NCBI GenBank assembly: GCA_025355105.1
Contig: JANYAE010000040.1
Location: forward strand, 1-48,132
Direction: 5' to 3'
Origin: Pseudomonadota bacterium
GTDB lineage: Bacteria; Pseudomonadota; Gammaproteobacteria; Steroidobacterales; Steroidobacteraceae
Length of the DNA: 48,132 nt
Shown here: one piece after another, positions 40,930 through 48,132 of the stretch
How the letters are laid out: every line of letters starts with the position of its first letter
Position numbering within the stretch: the stretch's first letter is position 1
Translations under genes and position numbers: made by a program
Notes under the pieces: model-generated
What the model was told of the DNA's origin: nothing
Databases searched by the model: none
The model's input: the letters and a program-made list of their open reading frames with translations, nothing else

Positions 40930-41562
40930 TTATAGCGGCGTGCGCTGCCGGCCGAGCGCGAGCGCCGCGGCTGCGCCACCGGCCGCGCCATAGAGGTGCG
41001 CCAGCGTGATCACCGGCAGGGCCGGATCCGGCGCGCCGCTCAACGGCCCGAGCCACTGCTCGGCGGCGAGCTTTGCTGCCAGCAGCGCGCCCGTCACCAG
41101 CGCCTCGAGCCGCCAGCGACCCCACGCGAACAGCGCGGCCGCGGCCCACAGCCCGTGCAGCACGCCGGACAGCCCGAGATACCAGCGAACCTCGGGCGCG
41201 AACAGGTAGAGGCCGCCGCCGACCGCGCCCGCCGCCGCGAGCGCGACCACGAGCCAGCGCCACGGACGCGCGTCGGCGACGTACAGCCACCACAGCAGGC
41301 CGAGGCCGGCGAGGTTGAGCGCGAGGTGCCGCGCGTCGAAGTGCACGAGGTGACAGCTGAGCAGCCGCCACCACTGCCCGCCGGCGACCGCCGCGCGCTC
41401 GTAGCGCAGCGCCGCGACCACGGCCGGTCCGGCGAGCGAGGCCAGCGCGAGGAGCGCCGCCACGAGCGCGAGCGCAGCCAGCCGGCGGCTCGCAGCCGCG
41501 GCGCGGAACTTCGCGAGTCCGGCCTCAGTCAAAGCGACAGAACCCCTTCTGTTATCATCCAC
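40930..41562 (-). CDS. Rhombosortase (rhomboid-family intramembrane serine protease)
   Basis: 210 residues with about six membrane helices. Rhombosortase hallmarks: HLVHFDARHLALNLAGLGL, the catalytic Ser in YLGLSGVLHGLW, and the catalytic His in ITLAHLYGAAGG. Enzymes of this family process proteins bearing a C-terminal GlyGly-CTERM tail, which are secreted by the type II system. That fits its position next to, and divergent from, the gspG-N genes (42-bp gap) and upstream of fabD. No GlyGly-CTERM protein is encoded in the window. The start ATG could be a few codons downstream. Confidence 0.88.
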   Translation of the reverse strand: MDDNRRGSVALTEAGLAKFRAAAASRRLAALALVAALLALASLAGPAVVAALRYERAAVAGGQWWRLLSCHLVHFDARHLALNLAGLGLLWWLYVADARPWRWLVVALAAAGAVGGGLYLFAPEVRWYLGLSGVLHGLWAAAALFAWGRWRLEALVTGALLAAKLAAEQWLGPLSGAPDPALPVITLAHLYGAAGGAAAALALGRQRTPL

Positions 41563-41604
41563 TTGACGTATTCAGGGCCACTCCGGCCCGGCGGAGTCTA
41601 GTCC

Positions 41605-42054
41605 ATGATGATGCGCGCCCGCGGCTTCACGCTGATCGAGATCATGGTCGTGGTCGTGATCCTGGCGATCCTCGGCACGCTGGTCGCACCGCAGATCCTC
41701 GGCCGCATCGACGAGGCGCGCGTCACCAAGACGCGCAACGACCTGCGCCTCTACGAGAGCGCGCTCGACCTCTACCGCATGGACAATTTCCGCTACCCGA
41801 CCACCGAACAGGGCCTCGACGCGCTGGTGCACCGGCCGAACGACCCGAATCTCAAGAACTACCGCCCGGAGGGCTACGTCAAGCAGCTGCAGAAGGACCC
41901 GTGGGGCCACGACTACGTCTATGTGTCGCCGGGCACGGGCGGCGCGCCCTACGATCTGCTGTCGCTGGGCGCCGACGGCCAGCCCGGCGGCAGCGGCCTC
42001 GACGCCGACATCAGCGTGCGCGAGTCCGACAACAGTCCCGGCACCGCCAGGTAG
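41605..42054 (+). CDS. gspG: Type II secretion major pseudopilin GspG
   Basis: 149 residues. Class III signal ARGFTLIEIMVVVVILAIL with cleavage after Gly and Glu at mature position 5. Then MRMDNFRYPTTEQGLDALV-type major pseudopilin signature, the calcium-site loop DPWGHDYVYVSPG and GADGQPGGSGLDADI. It forms the periplasmic pseudopilus that pushes exoproteins through the GspD secretin. First gene of the divergent gsp block; the preceding genes gspC, D, E and F are not here. ATG 41605 is the first of three consecutive ATGs. Confidence 0.94.
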   Translation: MMMRARGFTLIEIMVVVVILAILGTLVAPQILGRIDEARVTKTRNDLRLYESALDLYRMDNFRYPTTEQGLDALVHRPNDPNLKNYRPEGYVKQLQKDPWGHDYVYVSPGTGGAPYDLLSLGADGQPGGSGLDADISVRESDNSPGTAR

Positions 42055-42078
42055 CGCGCGACGCCTGAGCCCCGCACC

Positions 42079-42615
42079 ATGCGCGCGCCGGTCCTGACGC
42101 GTCGACGCGCAGGCTTCACGCTGATCGAGATCCTGGTCGTGCTGGTGATCATCGCGGTGCTGACCTCGATCGCGGTGCTGTCGGTCGGCGTGCTCGGCAA
42201 GGACCGCGGCCTCGAGACCGAGGGCGAGCGCTACACCGACGTGGTCGCCGCCGCCGAGGAGCAGGCGCAGCTGGAGGGCCGCGACTTCGGCATCCGCTTC
42301 GCCGCCAGCCGCTACGAGGTCCTGACCTACGTCGCGCGCCGTGATCGCTGGGAGTCGGTGGCCGACGACCGCCTGTACGCGGTCCACGAGCTGCCGGCCG
42401 GCGTCAGCGCGCGGCTCGAGATCGAGGGCCGGCCGATCCAGTTCAGCGAGGACAAGCCGGGCCAGGTGCGCGTGCCGCAGGTGCTCCTCTACTCAAGCGG
42501 CGACGTCTCGCCGTACCGGCTGAGCTTCGGCCGCGACGGCAGCGCGGAGAGCTGGGCGGTTGACGGCGACGCCGACGGCACGCTCAAGGTCACGCTGCCG
42601 GGGGCGACTCCGTGA
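42079..42615 (+). CDS. gspH: Type II secretion minor pseudopilin GspH
   Basis: 178 residues. Class III leader RRRAGFTLIEILVVLVIIAVL with Glu5, followed by the minor-pseudopilin head including RDRWESVADDRLYAVHELPA and QVLLYSSGDVSPYRLSF. Minor pseudopilins form the tip of the pseudopilus. The stop overlaps the gspI start (GTGA, 4 bp). Confidence 0.9.
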   Translation: MRAPVLTRRRAGFTLIEILVVLVIIAVLTSIAVLSVGVLGKDRGLETEGERYTDVVAAAEEQAQLEGRDFGIRFAASRYEVLTYVARRDRWESVADDRLYAVHELPAGVSARLEIEGRPIQFSEDKPGQVRVPQVLLYSSGDVSPYRLSFGRDGSAESWAVDGDADGTLKVTLPGATP

Positions 42616-43109
42616 GCGGCCGCGGCGCGCGCGGCTTCACGCTGATCGAAGTGCTGGTCGCGCTCGCGATCGCCTCGATCGGCCTCGCCTCGGTGCTCGC
42701 GGTGGTGACGAACTCGGCGCGCAACTCGGTCTACCTGCGCGACAAGACCTTCGCCAGCTGGATCGCCCAGAACCGCATCACCGAGCTGCGCCTCGGCGCG
42801 ACGATGCCGTCGGTCGACAAGACCAACGGCGACCTCGAGTTCGCCGGCCAGAAATGGAAGTGGGAGCAGACGGTCACCCAGACCGAGGTGCCCGGCATGC
42901 GGCGCATCGACGTCGCGGTGCGCTTCGCCGAGGCCCCGGCCGAGAACGCGCTGGCCACCGTCACCGGCTTCGTCGGCCGCACGCAGCTGGCCGCGCCGAT
43001 CGCGGGTGCCTCGTGGGAACTGGACAGCGGCGCGCCGCTGTCCGGCACGACCCCGGGCACGCCGACACCGACCGGGCCGCTGCAGCCCGGCGGCGGCTTG
43101 ACGCGATGA
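42612..43109 (+). CDS. gspI: Type II secretion minor pseudopilin GspI
   Basis: 165 residues from GTG, with leader ARGFTLIEVLVALAIASIGL, Glu5 present. The head has FASWIAQNRITELRL and ends with a Pro/Thr/Gly-rich low-complexity tail (about residues 140-165) longer than usual. GspI nucleates the tip complex with J and K. The overlap with gspH (GTGA) and gspJ (ATGA) indicates coupled translation. Confidence 0.9.
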   Translation: MSGRGARGFTLIEVLVALAIASIGLASVLAVVTNSARNSVYLRDKTFASWIAQNRITELRLGATMPSVDKTNGDLEFAGQKWKWEQTVTQTEVPGMRRIDVAVRFAEAPAENALATVTGFVGRTQLAAPIAGASWELDSGAPLSGTTPGTPTPTGPLQPGGGLTR

Positions 43110-43732
43110 GCCGCCGGCCCCGCGACCGCGGCTTCACGCTGATCGAGGTGCTGATCTCGGTATTCCTGCTGTCGGTGCTGTCGACCTTCGCCTACGCGAC
43201 GCTGAACTACGTGCGCCGCTCGCGCGAGGTCACCAGCGTCGCCTTCGAGCGCATGCGCTCGATCGAGCTCGCGGTGCACACGCTGACGAGCGACTTCCAG
43301 CAGCTCGAGCCGAGGCCGGTGCGCGACCTGCTCGGCGAGTCGGTGGTGCCGGCGATCCTCGCCGACCAGCGCACCACCAATCTCGTCACGCTGACCCGCG
43401 GCGGCTGGCCGAACCCGGCCGGGCTGCCGCGCGGCACGCTGCAGCGGGTCAACTACCGGCTCGACAACGGCATCCTGATCCGCGAGTACCAGACGGTGCT
43501 CGACGCGACCCTGGCGAACGCCCCGTTCAAGCGCGAGCTGCTCAAGGACGTCGTCAAGATCAGCATCCGTTACCTCGACTCGAGCCACGTCTGGCAGGAG
43601 CAGTGGCCGCCGCTCGCCGCCGGGCCGACCGGACCGACGCTGCCGCTGCGGATGCGGCCGGTCGCGGTCGAGATCGTCATCGAGCTCAAGGATGCCGGCA
43701 AGCTGACGCGCCTCGTCGAGGTGCCCTCGTGA
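43106..43732 (+). CDS. gspJ: Type II secretion minor pseudopilin GspJ
   Basis: 208 residues. Leader DRGFTLIEVLISVFLLSVL with Glu5; then AFERMRSIELAVHTLTSDFQ and LVTLTRGGWPNPAGLPRGTL, the GspJ signature block. It belongs to the I-J-K tip complex. ATGA overlap with gspI and GTGA overlap with gspK. Confidence 0.92.
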   Translation: MSRRPRDRGFTLIEVLISVFLLSVLSTFAYATLNYVRRSREVTSVAFERMRSIELAVHTLTSDFQQLEPRPVRDLLGESVVPAILADQRTTNLVTLTRGGWPNPAGLPRGTLQRVNYRLDNGILIREYQTVLDATLANAPFKRELLKDVVKISIRYLDSSHVWQEQWPPLAAGPTGPTLPLRMRPVAVEIVIELKDAGKLTRLVEVPS

Positions 43733-44679
43733 GGCGCGCGCGCGGCGTGGCGCTGATCATCGCGCTGGTGGTGGTCGCGCTCGCGACCATGCTCGCGACG
43801 CGCATCGGCGCGCAGAGCGCGCTGGACCAGCGCCGCGGCGCGACGCTGCTTGCGCAGGAGCAGGCCTTCCAGGTGGCACTCGGCGCCGAGGCCTGGGCGA
43901 TCGAGATCCTGCGCGAGGATGCCGAGCGCAGCAAGCGGGACTCGCTCGACGAGGCCTGGGCGACGCCGCTGCCGCCGATCCCGATCGAGGGCGGCAGCGT
44001 CGAGGGGCGCATCGAGGACCTGCAGGGGCGCTTCAACGTCAACAACCTGGTCAAACCCAACGGCGTCAACAACGTCAAGAACGAGGCGATGTTCGCGGTC
44101 TTCCAGCGCCTGCTGGCGCGGCTGCAGCTGGAGCCGAAATGGGCCTCGCTGCTGACCGACTGGATCGATACCGACACGGTCGCCGACGGCATCGACGGCG
44201 CCGAGGACGGCGTCTACACCGGGCTCACCCCGCCCTACCGGACGGCGAACCGGCCGATCACCAGCACCAGCGAACTGCTGGCCCTGCCGGGCTTCGGCAT
44301 CGAGCGCTATCGCCGGCTGCAGCCCTTCATCGCGGCGCTGCCGGTCGGCACGCCGATCAACGTCTGCACCGCGCCCGGCGAGGTGCTCGATGCGCTCGCG
44401 CCGTCGCTGAACGCCTTCGGCCAGGATGCCAAGCAGCTGTCGAGCAACCGCCAGAAGGGCTGCTTCCCGCTCGCGGCCGACGTCAAGTCGGCGATCGATC
44501 CGCTGCTGTCGCCGGAGGAGCGCAAGCTGATCGAGCCGATGCTGGCCGAGTCGAGCAAGTGGTTCCGCGGCACGATAATCGTCAGTATTGGCACTACGGA
44601 ACTCACGCTGTACAGTCTCTTCGAACGCAATCCCGGCGGCTATTCCCGCGTCGTGCTGCGGACCCTCGGCACCGAGTGA
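43729..44679 (+). CDS. gspK: Type II secretion minor pseudopilin GspK
   Basis: 316 residues from GTG 43729 (overlapping the gspJ stop). Leader RRARGVALIIALVVVALATM lacks Glu5, as expected for GspK, which caps the pseudopilus. The large head includes VEGRIEDLQGRFNVNNL, a calcium-type loop WIDTDTVADGIDGAEDG and the SAM-like helix STSELLALPGFGIERYRRL. A longer frame upstream is the shadow of gspJ. Confidence 0.93.
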   Translation: MRRARGVALIIALVVVALATMLATRIGAQSALDQRRGATLLAQEQAFQVALGAEAWAIEILREDAERSKRDSLDEAWATPLPPIPIEGGSVEGRIEDLQGRFNVNNLVKPNGVNNVKNEAMFAVFQRLLARLQLEPKWASLLTDWIDTDTVADGIDGAEDGVYTGLTPPYRTANRPITSTSELLALPGFGIERYRRLQPFIAALPVGTPINVCTAPGEVLDALAPSLNAFGQDAKQLSSNRQKGCFPLAADVKSAIDPLLSPEERKLIEPMLAESSKWFRGTIIVSIGTTELTLYSLFERNPGGYSRVVLRTLGTE

Positions 44680-44682
44680 CCC

Positions 44683-45942
44683 ATGGCTGACTCCTTCGTC
44701 CTGCGCTTTCCGGCGCCCGGCGCCTCGCCCGACGCGGCCGAATGGGTCGTCGTCGACGCCCGCGGCGCGCGCCTCGGCGAGGTCGGCCGCGGCACGCTCG
44801 CCGAGGCCGCGCGCGCGCAGGGCGGGCACCGGCTGCTGCTGCTCGTGCCGGGCACCGAGGTCACGCTCGCGGCGCCCGAGCTGCCGGCGCGCGGCAGCGG
44901 CAAGCTCGCCAAGCTCGTGCCGTTCGCGCTCGAGGAGCAGATCGCCGCCGAGATCGAGTCGATGCATTTCGCGCTCGGCCACCAGGGCGCGGACCGGCGC
45001 GTGCCGGTGGCGGCCGTCGAGCGCGCGCGGCTCGCCGGCTGGCTTGCCGCGCTCGAGGCCGCCGGGCTCGCGCCGGCGGCCGTCTATCCGGACTCGCTGA
45101 CCGTGCCGGACAACCCGGCGCACGTCGTGATCGTGCTCGAGGGCGAGCGCGTCGTGGTGCGGCGCCCGGCGGCGCTGCCGCTCGCGCTCGAAGCGGACCC
45201 GCTGGCCGCGGCGCTCGCCGTCGCCGGGCTGCCGAGCGCGGCGGAGGACGGCCCGGACAGCGCCGCGCACGTGCTCGTGTACGTCGATTCGGTCGACTGG
45301 CCGCGCCACCAGCCGGTCATCGAGGCGCTGCGCGACCGGGTTGCGACGCTCAAGGTGCAGGTGCTCGCCGACGGCGTCCTGCCGCTGCTCGCGGCCGGCG
45401 CCGTCGCCGGCCCCGTGCTCAGCCTGCTGCAGGGCGAATTCCTGCCGCGCCAGGGGCTCGCCGGCCAGTGGTCACGCTGGCGCCTCGCGGCGTCGCTGGC
45501 CGCGGCCTTTCTCTTGCTGCACATGGCGACGCTCGGCGTCGACTGGTGGCGCCTGAGCCGCGACGAGGCCAAGGTGGACCTCGAGTTGCGCGCTGCCGCC
45601 GCCGAGGCGCTGCCCAACGTCCAGAACCTCGCGCGCCTGCCGAACCTGAGGCTCGCCGTCGAGAGCCGGGTGCGCGGCACGCGCGCCGCGATCACCGAGG
45701 GCCTGCTCGGCACGCTCGGCGTGCTGTCGGCCTCGATCGGCGCCGCGCCGGGCACCCAGGTGCAGTCGCTCAGCTACCGCAGCGGCACGACCGAGCTCAC
45801 GCTCGACGCCCCGGACGTCGCCGCGCTTGACCGCGTCCAGCAGGCCGCCAAGGGCCGCGGCTTCGACGCCCAGCTGCAGGGCGCGACCAAGCGTGACCAG
45901 CGCTACGAGGGCCACCTGCAGCTCAAGGGGCCGGGCACATGA
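44683..45942 (+). CDS. gspL: Type II secretion inner-membrane platform protein GspL
   Basis: 419 residues. Cytoplasmic actin-like domain (about 1-255, with LAKLVPFALEEQIAAEIES), one membrane helix (about 265-285, LAASLAAAFLLLHMATLGVD), then a periplasmic ferredoxin-like domain ending LDRVQQAAKGRGFDAQLQ. GspL links the GspE ATPase to the platform. ATG 44683 lies three bases after gspK; the stop overlaps the gspM start by 4 bp. Confidence 0.88.
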   Translation: MADSFVLRFPAPGASPDAAEWVVVDARGARLGEVGRGTLAEAARAQGGHRLLLLVPGTEVTLAAPELPARGSGKLAKLVPFALEEQIAAEIESMHFALGHQGADRRVPVAAVERARLAGWLAALEAAGLAPAAVYPDSLTVPDNPAHVVIVLEGERVVVRRPAALPLALEADPLAAALAVAGLPSAAEDGPDSAAHVLVYVDSVDWPRHQPVIEALRDRVATLKVQVLADGVLPLLAAGAVAGPVLSLLQGEFLPRQGLAGQWSRWRLAASLAAAFLLLHMATLGVDWWRLSRDEAKVDLELRAAAAEALPNVQNLARLPNLRLAVESRVRGTRAAITEGLLGTLGVLSASIGAAPGTQVQSLSYRSGTTELTLDAPDVAALDRVQQAAKGRGFDAQLQGATKRDQRYEGHLQLKGPGT

Positions 45943-46427
45943 GCCAGCCGGCACGCGAACGGCTCGAGGCCTGGTACGGCGGGCTCAACCCGCGCGAGCA
46001 GCTGATGGTGCGCGTCGGCGCGATCGCCGCCGCCGTGCTGCTGCTGGCCGGCATCATCCTGCGGCTGCACGGCGCGGTGCAGGCGGCCGAGAAGCGCCTG
46101 CTCGGCAAACGCGCCGACGCCGCCTACATCCAGAGCGTGCTGCCCGAGCTTCGCGCCGCACCGCTGCCGGCCGGCGCTGGACAGTCGCTGGTCGCGGTCG
46201 TCGACCGCACCACCCGCGATGCCGGCCTGGCGTCGAACCTGAAGGCGACCGAGCCGAGCGGCGTCAGCGGCGTGCGCGTGCGCTTCGAGGGCGCGTCGTT
46301 CGCGCAGCTCGTGACCTGGCTGATGCGCATCCAGCAGGAATACGGCCTGTCGATCCAGGCCGCGACGCTCGAAAAGACCGACAGCCCCGGACACGTGAAC
46401 GCGAACCTCACCTTCGTGCGTTCCTGA
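45939..46427 (+). CDS. gspM: Type II secretion inner-membrane protein GspM
   Basis: 162 residues. Short cytoplasmic start with ERLEAWYGGLNPREQLMV (conserved GspM pattern), membrane helix (about 24-46), and periplasmic ferredoxin-like domain with FAQLVTWLMRIQQEYGLSIQ. It partners GspL. ATGA overlap with gspL. Confidence 0.9.
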   Translation: MSQPARERLEAWYGGLNPREQLMVRVGAIAAAVLLLAGIILRLHGAVQAAEKRLLGKRADAAYIQSVLPELRAAPLPAGAGQSLVAVVDRTTRDAGLASNLKATEPSGVSGVRVRFEGASFAQLVTWLMRIQQEYGLSIQAATLEKTDSPGHVNANLTFVRS

Positions 46428-46429
46428 GG

Positions 46430-47167
46430 ATGCGCCAAGGCGTCGTCATCGGCATGGTCGGTGCCGCGGTGTTCATCGGCGTCGGCATTGCGACGCTGCC
46501 GGCGTCGCTGCTCGTCAGTCGGCTGCCGCCGGACCTCAAGGTGGAAGGCGTCAGCGGCACCGTCTGGAACGGCGGCGCCGACGAGATCCGCCTGCGCGGC
46601 ACGGCGCTCGGCAGCTTCAGCTGGCGCGCCGAGCCGGCGGCGCTGCTCGGCGGCGAGCTCGCCTTTCGCATCGAGATCTCGCGGCCGGACGGCTACGTGC
46701 GCGGCCGCCTGGCGGCGGCTGCCGGCGGCGCGCTCACCGGCCGCGAGCTCGAGATCGAGCTGCCGCTGAACGCGTTGCACCCGGACACGCAGGACTGGCA
46801 GGGCAGCCTGCACGGCACCGTCCAGTCGGTGCGCCTCGAGCAGGGCTGGCCGGTCGCGCTGGTCGGCAGCCTGCAGACGAGCGGCCTCAAGCCGCCCGGC
46901 TCGGACCTGCCGATCGGCGACTACGCGCTCGACTTCGACGGCCGCTCGGACACGCCGACCCAGCTGCTCGGGCGGGTGCGCGACGTCGCCGCGCCGCTGG
47001 TGGTGCGCGGCCAGCTGGTGCTGCGGCGGCAGCGCAGCTTCGAGCTCACCGGCGAGGTGACGCCGCGGCCGGAGGCGCCGCCTGACATGCGCCAGGCGGT
47101 CAGTTTCCTGTTCGGCGCCCCGGACGCGGCCGGCCGCTGGACCTTCAAGTTCGAAGGCTCGTTCTAG
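46430..47167 (+). CDS. gspN: Type II secretion protein GspN
   Basis: 245 residues. An N-terminal membrane helix (about 5-28), then a beta-rich periplasmic domain with VEGVSGTVWNGGADEIRL, LGSFSWRAEPAALLGGELAF and a final RWTFKFEGSF. GspN occurs in some T2SS clusters (for example Xanthomonas xps, Klebsiella pul) and is not essential everywhere. It starts two bases after gspM. In Xanthomonas gspD follows; here a GNAT gene follows instead. Confidence 0.88.
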   Translation: MRQGVVIGMVGAAVFIGVGIATLPASLLVSRLPPDLKVEGVSGTVWNGGADEIRLRGTALGSFSWRAEPAALLGGELAFRIEISRPDGYVRGRLAAAAGGALTGRELEIELPLNALHPDTQDWQGSLHGTVQSVRLEQGWPVALVGSLQTSGLKPPGSDLPIGDYALDFDGRSDTPTQLLGRVRDVAAPLVVRGQLVLRRQRSFELTGEVTPRPEAPPDMRQAVSFLFGAPDAAGRWTFKFEGSF

Positions 47168-47196
47168 CCGTCGGCGAGCGTCGCGGGAGCGCAGCG

Positions 47197-47481
47197 ATGA
47201 GCAGCATGATCCACGACAATCCCGAGGCGAGCCGCTTCGAGCTGCCGGTCGGTGAGCTGCTCGCCTTCGTCGACTACCGCCGCGTCGGCACGGTCCTGAC
47301 GCTGACGCATGCGGAGGTGCCGCCGAGCCTCGAGGGCCGCGGCATCGGCTCGCAGCTCGTCAAGGGCGTGCTCGAGCTGATCCGCGCGCGCGGCGAGACG
47401 GTCATACCGCGCTGCTCGTTCGTCCGCCGCTACCTCGAGCGCCATCCGGAGTACGCCGACCTGCTGGCGTCGCGCGGCTGA
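47197..47481 (+). CDS. Small GNAT-like N-acetyltransferase (YjdJ type)
   Basis: 94 residues. RFELPVGELLAFVDYRR, EVPPSLEGRGIGSQLVKGVL (acetyl-CoA loop G-R-G-I-G) and PRCSFVRRYLERHPEYADL match the COG2388 single-domain family. It is a predicted acetyl-CoA-binding protein without known substrate. It sits 29 bp after gspN, possibly in the same transcript. Confidence 0.9.
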   Translation: MSSMIHDNPEASRFELPVGELLAFVDYRRVGTVLTLTHAEVPPSLEGRGIGSQLVKGVLELIRARGETVIPRCSFVRRYLERHPEYADLLASRG

Positions 47482-47544
47482 GCGCCGCGTTCTTCGCCGA
47501 TCGGCCGCTCGCGTCGCGCCGCCGCGCCGGCACGCCGTCCGGCC

Positions 47545-48132
47545 TCAGGGCACTGGCGCCGGCGCAAGCGCCGCGCCGCGGGCGCGCGGCATCGGCAGCG
47601 TCGCGGGCTTGCGGATCGGTGCCGGCGTGCGGGCCGCCGGCTTGGCCGGACTCCAGCCGAGCACGTAGTGGCAGCTATCGCACGCGGCCTGCGTCACGAC
47701 GTGCCGCGCCGACTTGCCCGCTGCCTTGAGCGCGTTGTGACAGCTCGCGCAGCTGCCGGCCATCACCACCCGGTGGTCGAAGGCGGCCGGCTTCCAGGCA
47801 CTCGTCGTATGGCAGCGGTCGCAGTCGTGATCTGACGGCGGATGGGCTGCCGGCCGGCCCATCGCGCGACTGCCGTCGTGGCAGCTGACGCAGCTGCCGA
47901 GCACGGCGGCGTGATCCACACGGCGCACCGGCTGCCAGCCGAGCGTCGCGTGGCAGTCACCACAGGCCGCGGTCGTCGCCGGGTGAGCGGCAGCCTTGCC
48001 GGACGCGGCGCGGCCGTCGTGGCAGCTCTGGCAGGCTGCGCCGCCGAGCGCACGGTGGTCCACCGGCGCCGCGGCGCCGCTCGGCGGCGCGAGCTGGCCG
48101 CCGGCGAGCGCGCCGCGGCCAAGGCGGCCGAG
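47545..48132 (-). CDS. Multihaem c-type cytochrome, C-terminal part (runs off the window)
   Basis: At least 195 residues; the N-terminus lies beyond position 48132. Six CxxCH haem sites are visible (CQSCH, CGDCH, CVSCH, CDRCH, CASCH, CDSCH). They form three tandem two-haem units of about 55 residues: DH, then CxxCHDG, AxGKxAxHP, CxxCHxTxxWxP. This is the doubled-CxxCH / cytochrome c3-like pattern. The C-terminus (about 40 residues) is Pro/Ala/Arg-rich. It is likely a periplasmic or outer-membrane-associated electron conduit. Total haem number is unknown because the gene is cut. Confidence 0.85.
   Translation of the reverse strand, partial: LGRLGRGALAGGQLAPPSGAAAPVDHRALGGAACQSCHDGRAASGKAAAHPATTAACGDCHATLGWQPVRRVDHAAVLGSCVSCHDGSRAMGRPAAHPPSDHDCDRCHTTSAWKPAAFDHRVVMAGSCASCHNALKAAGKSARHVVTQAACDSCHYVLGWSPAKPAARTPAPIRKPATLPMPRARGAALAPAPVP

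Noticed and set aside
43570..45309. 579-codon minus-strand frame across gspK and gspL
   Set aside because: Antisense shadow of well-identified gsp genes; composition is low-complexity Arg/Ala/Asp.

Overview
The window is a 48 kb piece of a GC-rich proteobacterial chromosome. Two syntenic blocks point to a gammaproteobacterium close to the Xanthomonadales/Nevskiales: a fabD-fabG-acpP-fabF-pabB-pabC-mltG-tmk-holB-pilZ operon and a contiguous gspG-to-gspN type II secretion block. That placement is inference from gene order and gene types, not from a marker-gene comparison. Codon third positions are strongly GC-biased, which produces many long antisense open frames (one over 1100 codons) that are not genes.

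Layout. 0-7.8 kb is envelope redox and stress: a secreted beta-propeller, an outer-membrane protein with a cytochrome b561, a decayed LacI regulator, an ECF sigma factor with a DUF4142 protein and a cupredoxin, and a PQQ/heme alcohol dehydrogenase. 7.8-11.4 kb is an accessory island with relaxed composition: two colinear 368-bp direct repeats, each holding the last 34 codons of a methionine sulfoxide reductase (msrA) gene, flank a MazE/MazF-type toxin-antitoxin pair and an orphan ORF; gene fragments and an AT-rich patch follow. 11.4-16.4 kb holds a lipoprotein, a DsbA-like oxidoreductase, a monoheme cytochrome, a GAF histidine kinase, an acetyltransferase and a membrane TPR protein.

16.6-23.6 kb is a compact signalling locus: two tiny ORFs behind a structured leader, then on the minus strand a TonB-like protein, a Ser/Thr kinase, a CheA-like membrane histidine kinase, a single-domain response regulator and a CheX-type phosphatase. 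The first two proteins both carry degenerate receiver-like N-termini. 23.8-29.5 kb has a GreB-type factor, an orphan gene behind a CRP-like palindrome and a leader hairpin, a TIR-like protein, an EEP-family hydrolase, a FadB/FadJ-type beta-oxidation enzyme and a double-CNBD/rhodanese protein. 29.7-32.0 kb is a SCO/porin/PstS-like envelope operon.

32.2-41.6 kb (minus strand) is the fatty-acid synthesis operon with folate (pabB, pabC), cell-wall (mltG) and replication (tmk, holB) genes, ending in pilZ. A rhombosortase replaces the usual plsX/fabH upstream of fabD and is divergent from gspGHIJKLMN (41.6-47.2 kb). The window ends with a small GNAT protein and the C-terminal part of a multiheme cytochrome that runs off the edge.

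The two least familiar items are the paired msrA-tail repeats around the toxin-antitoxin cassette, whose ten differences are nine synonymous and one replacement, and the CheX/response regulator/CheA-like/STPK/TonB-like cluster.
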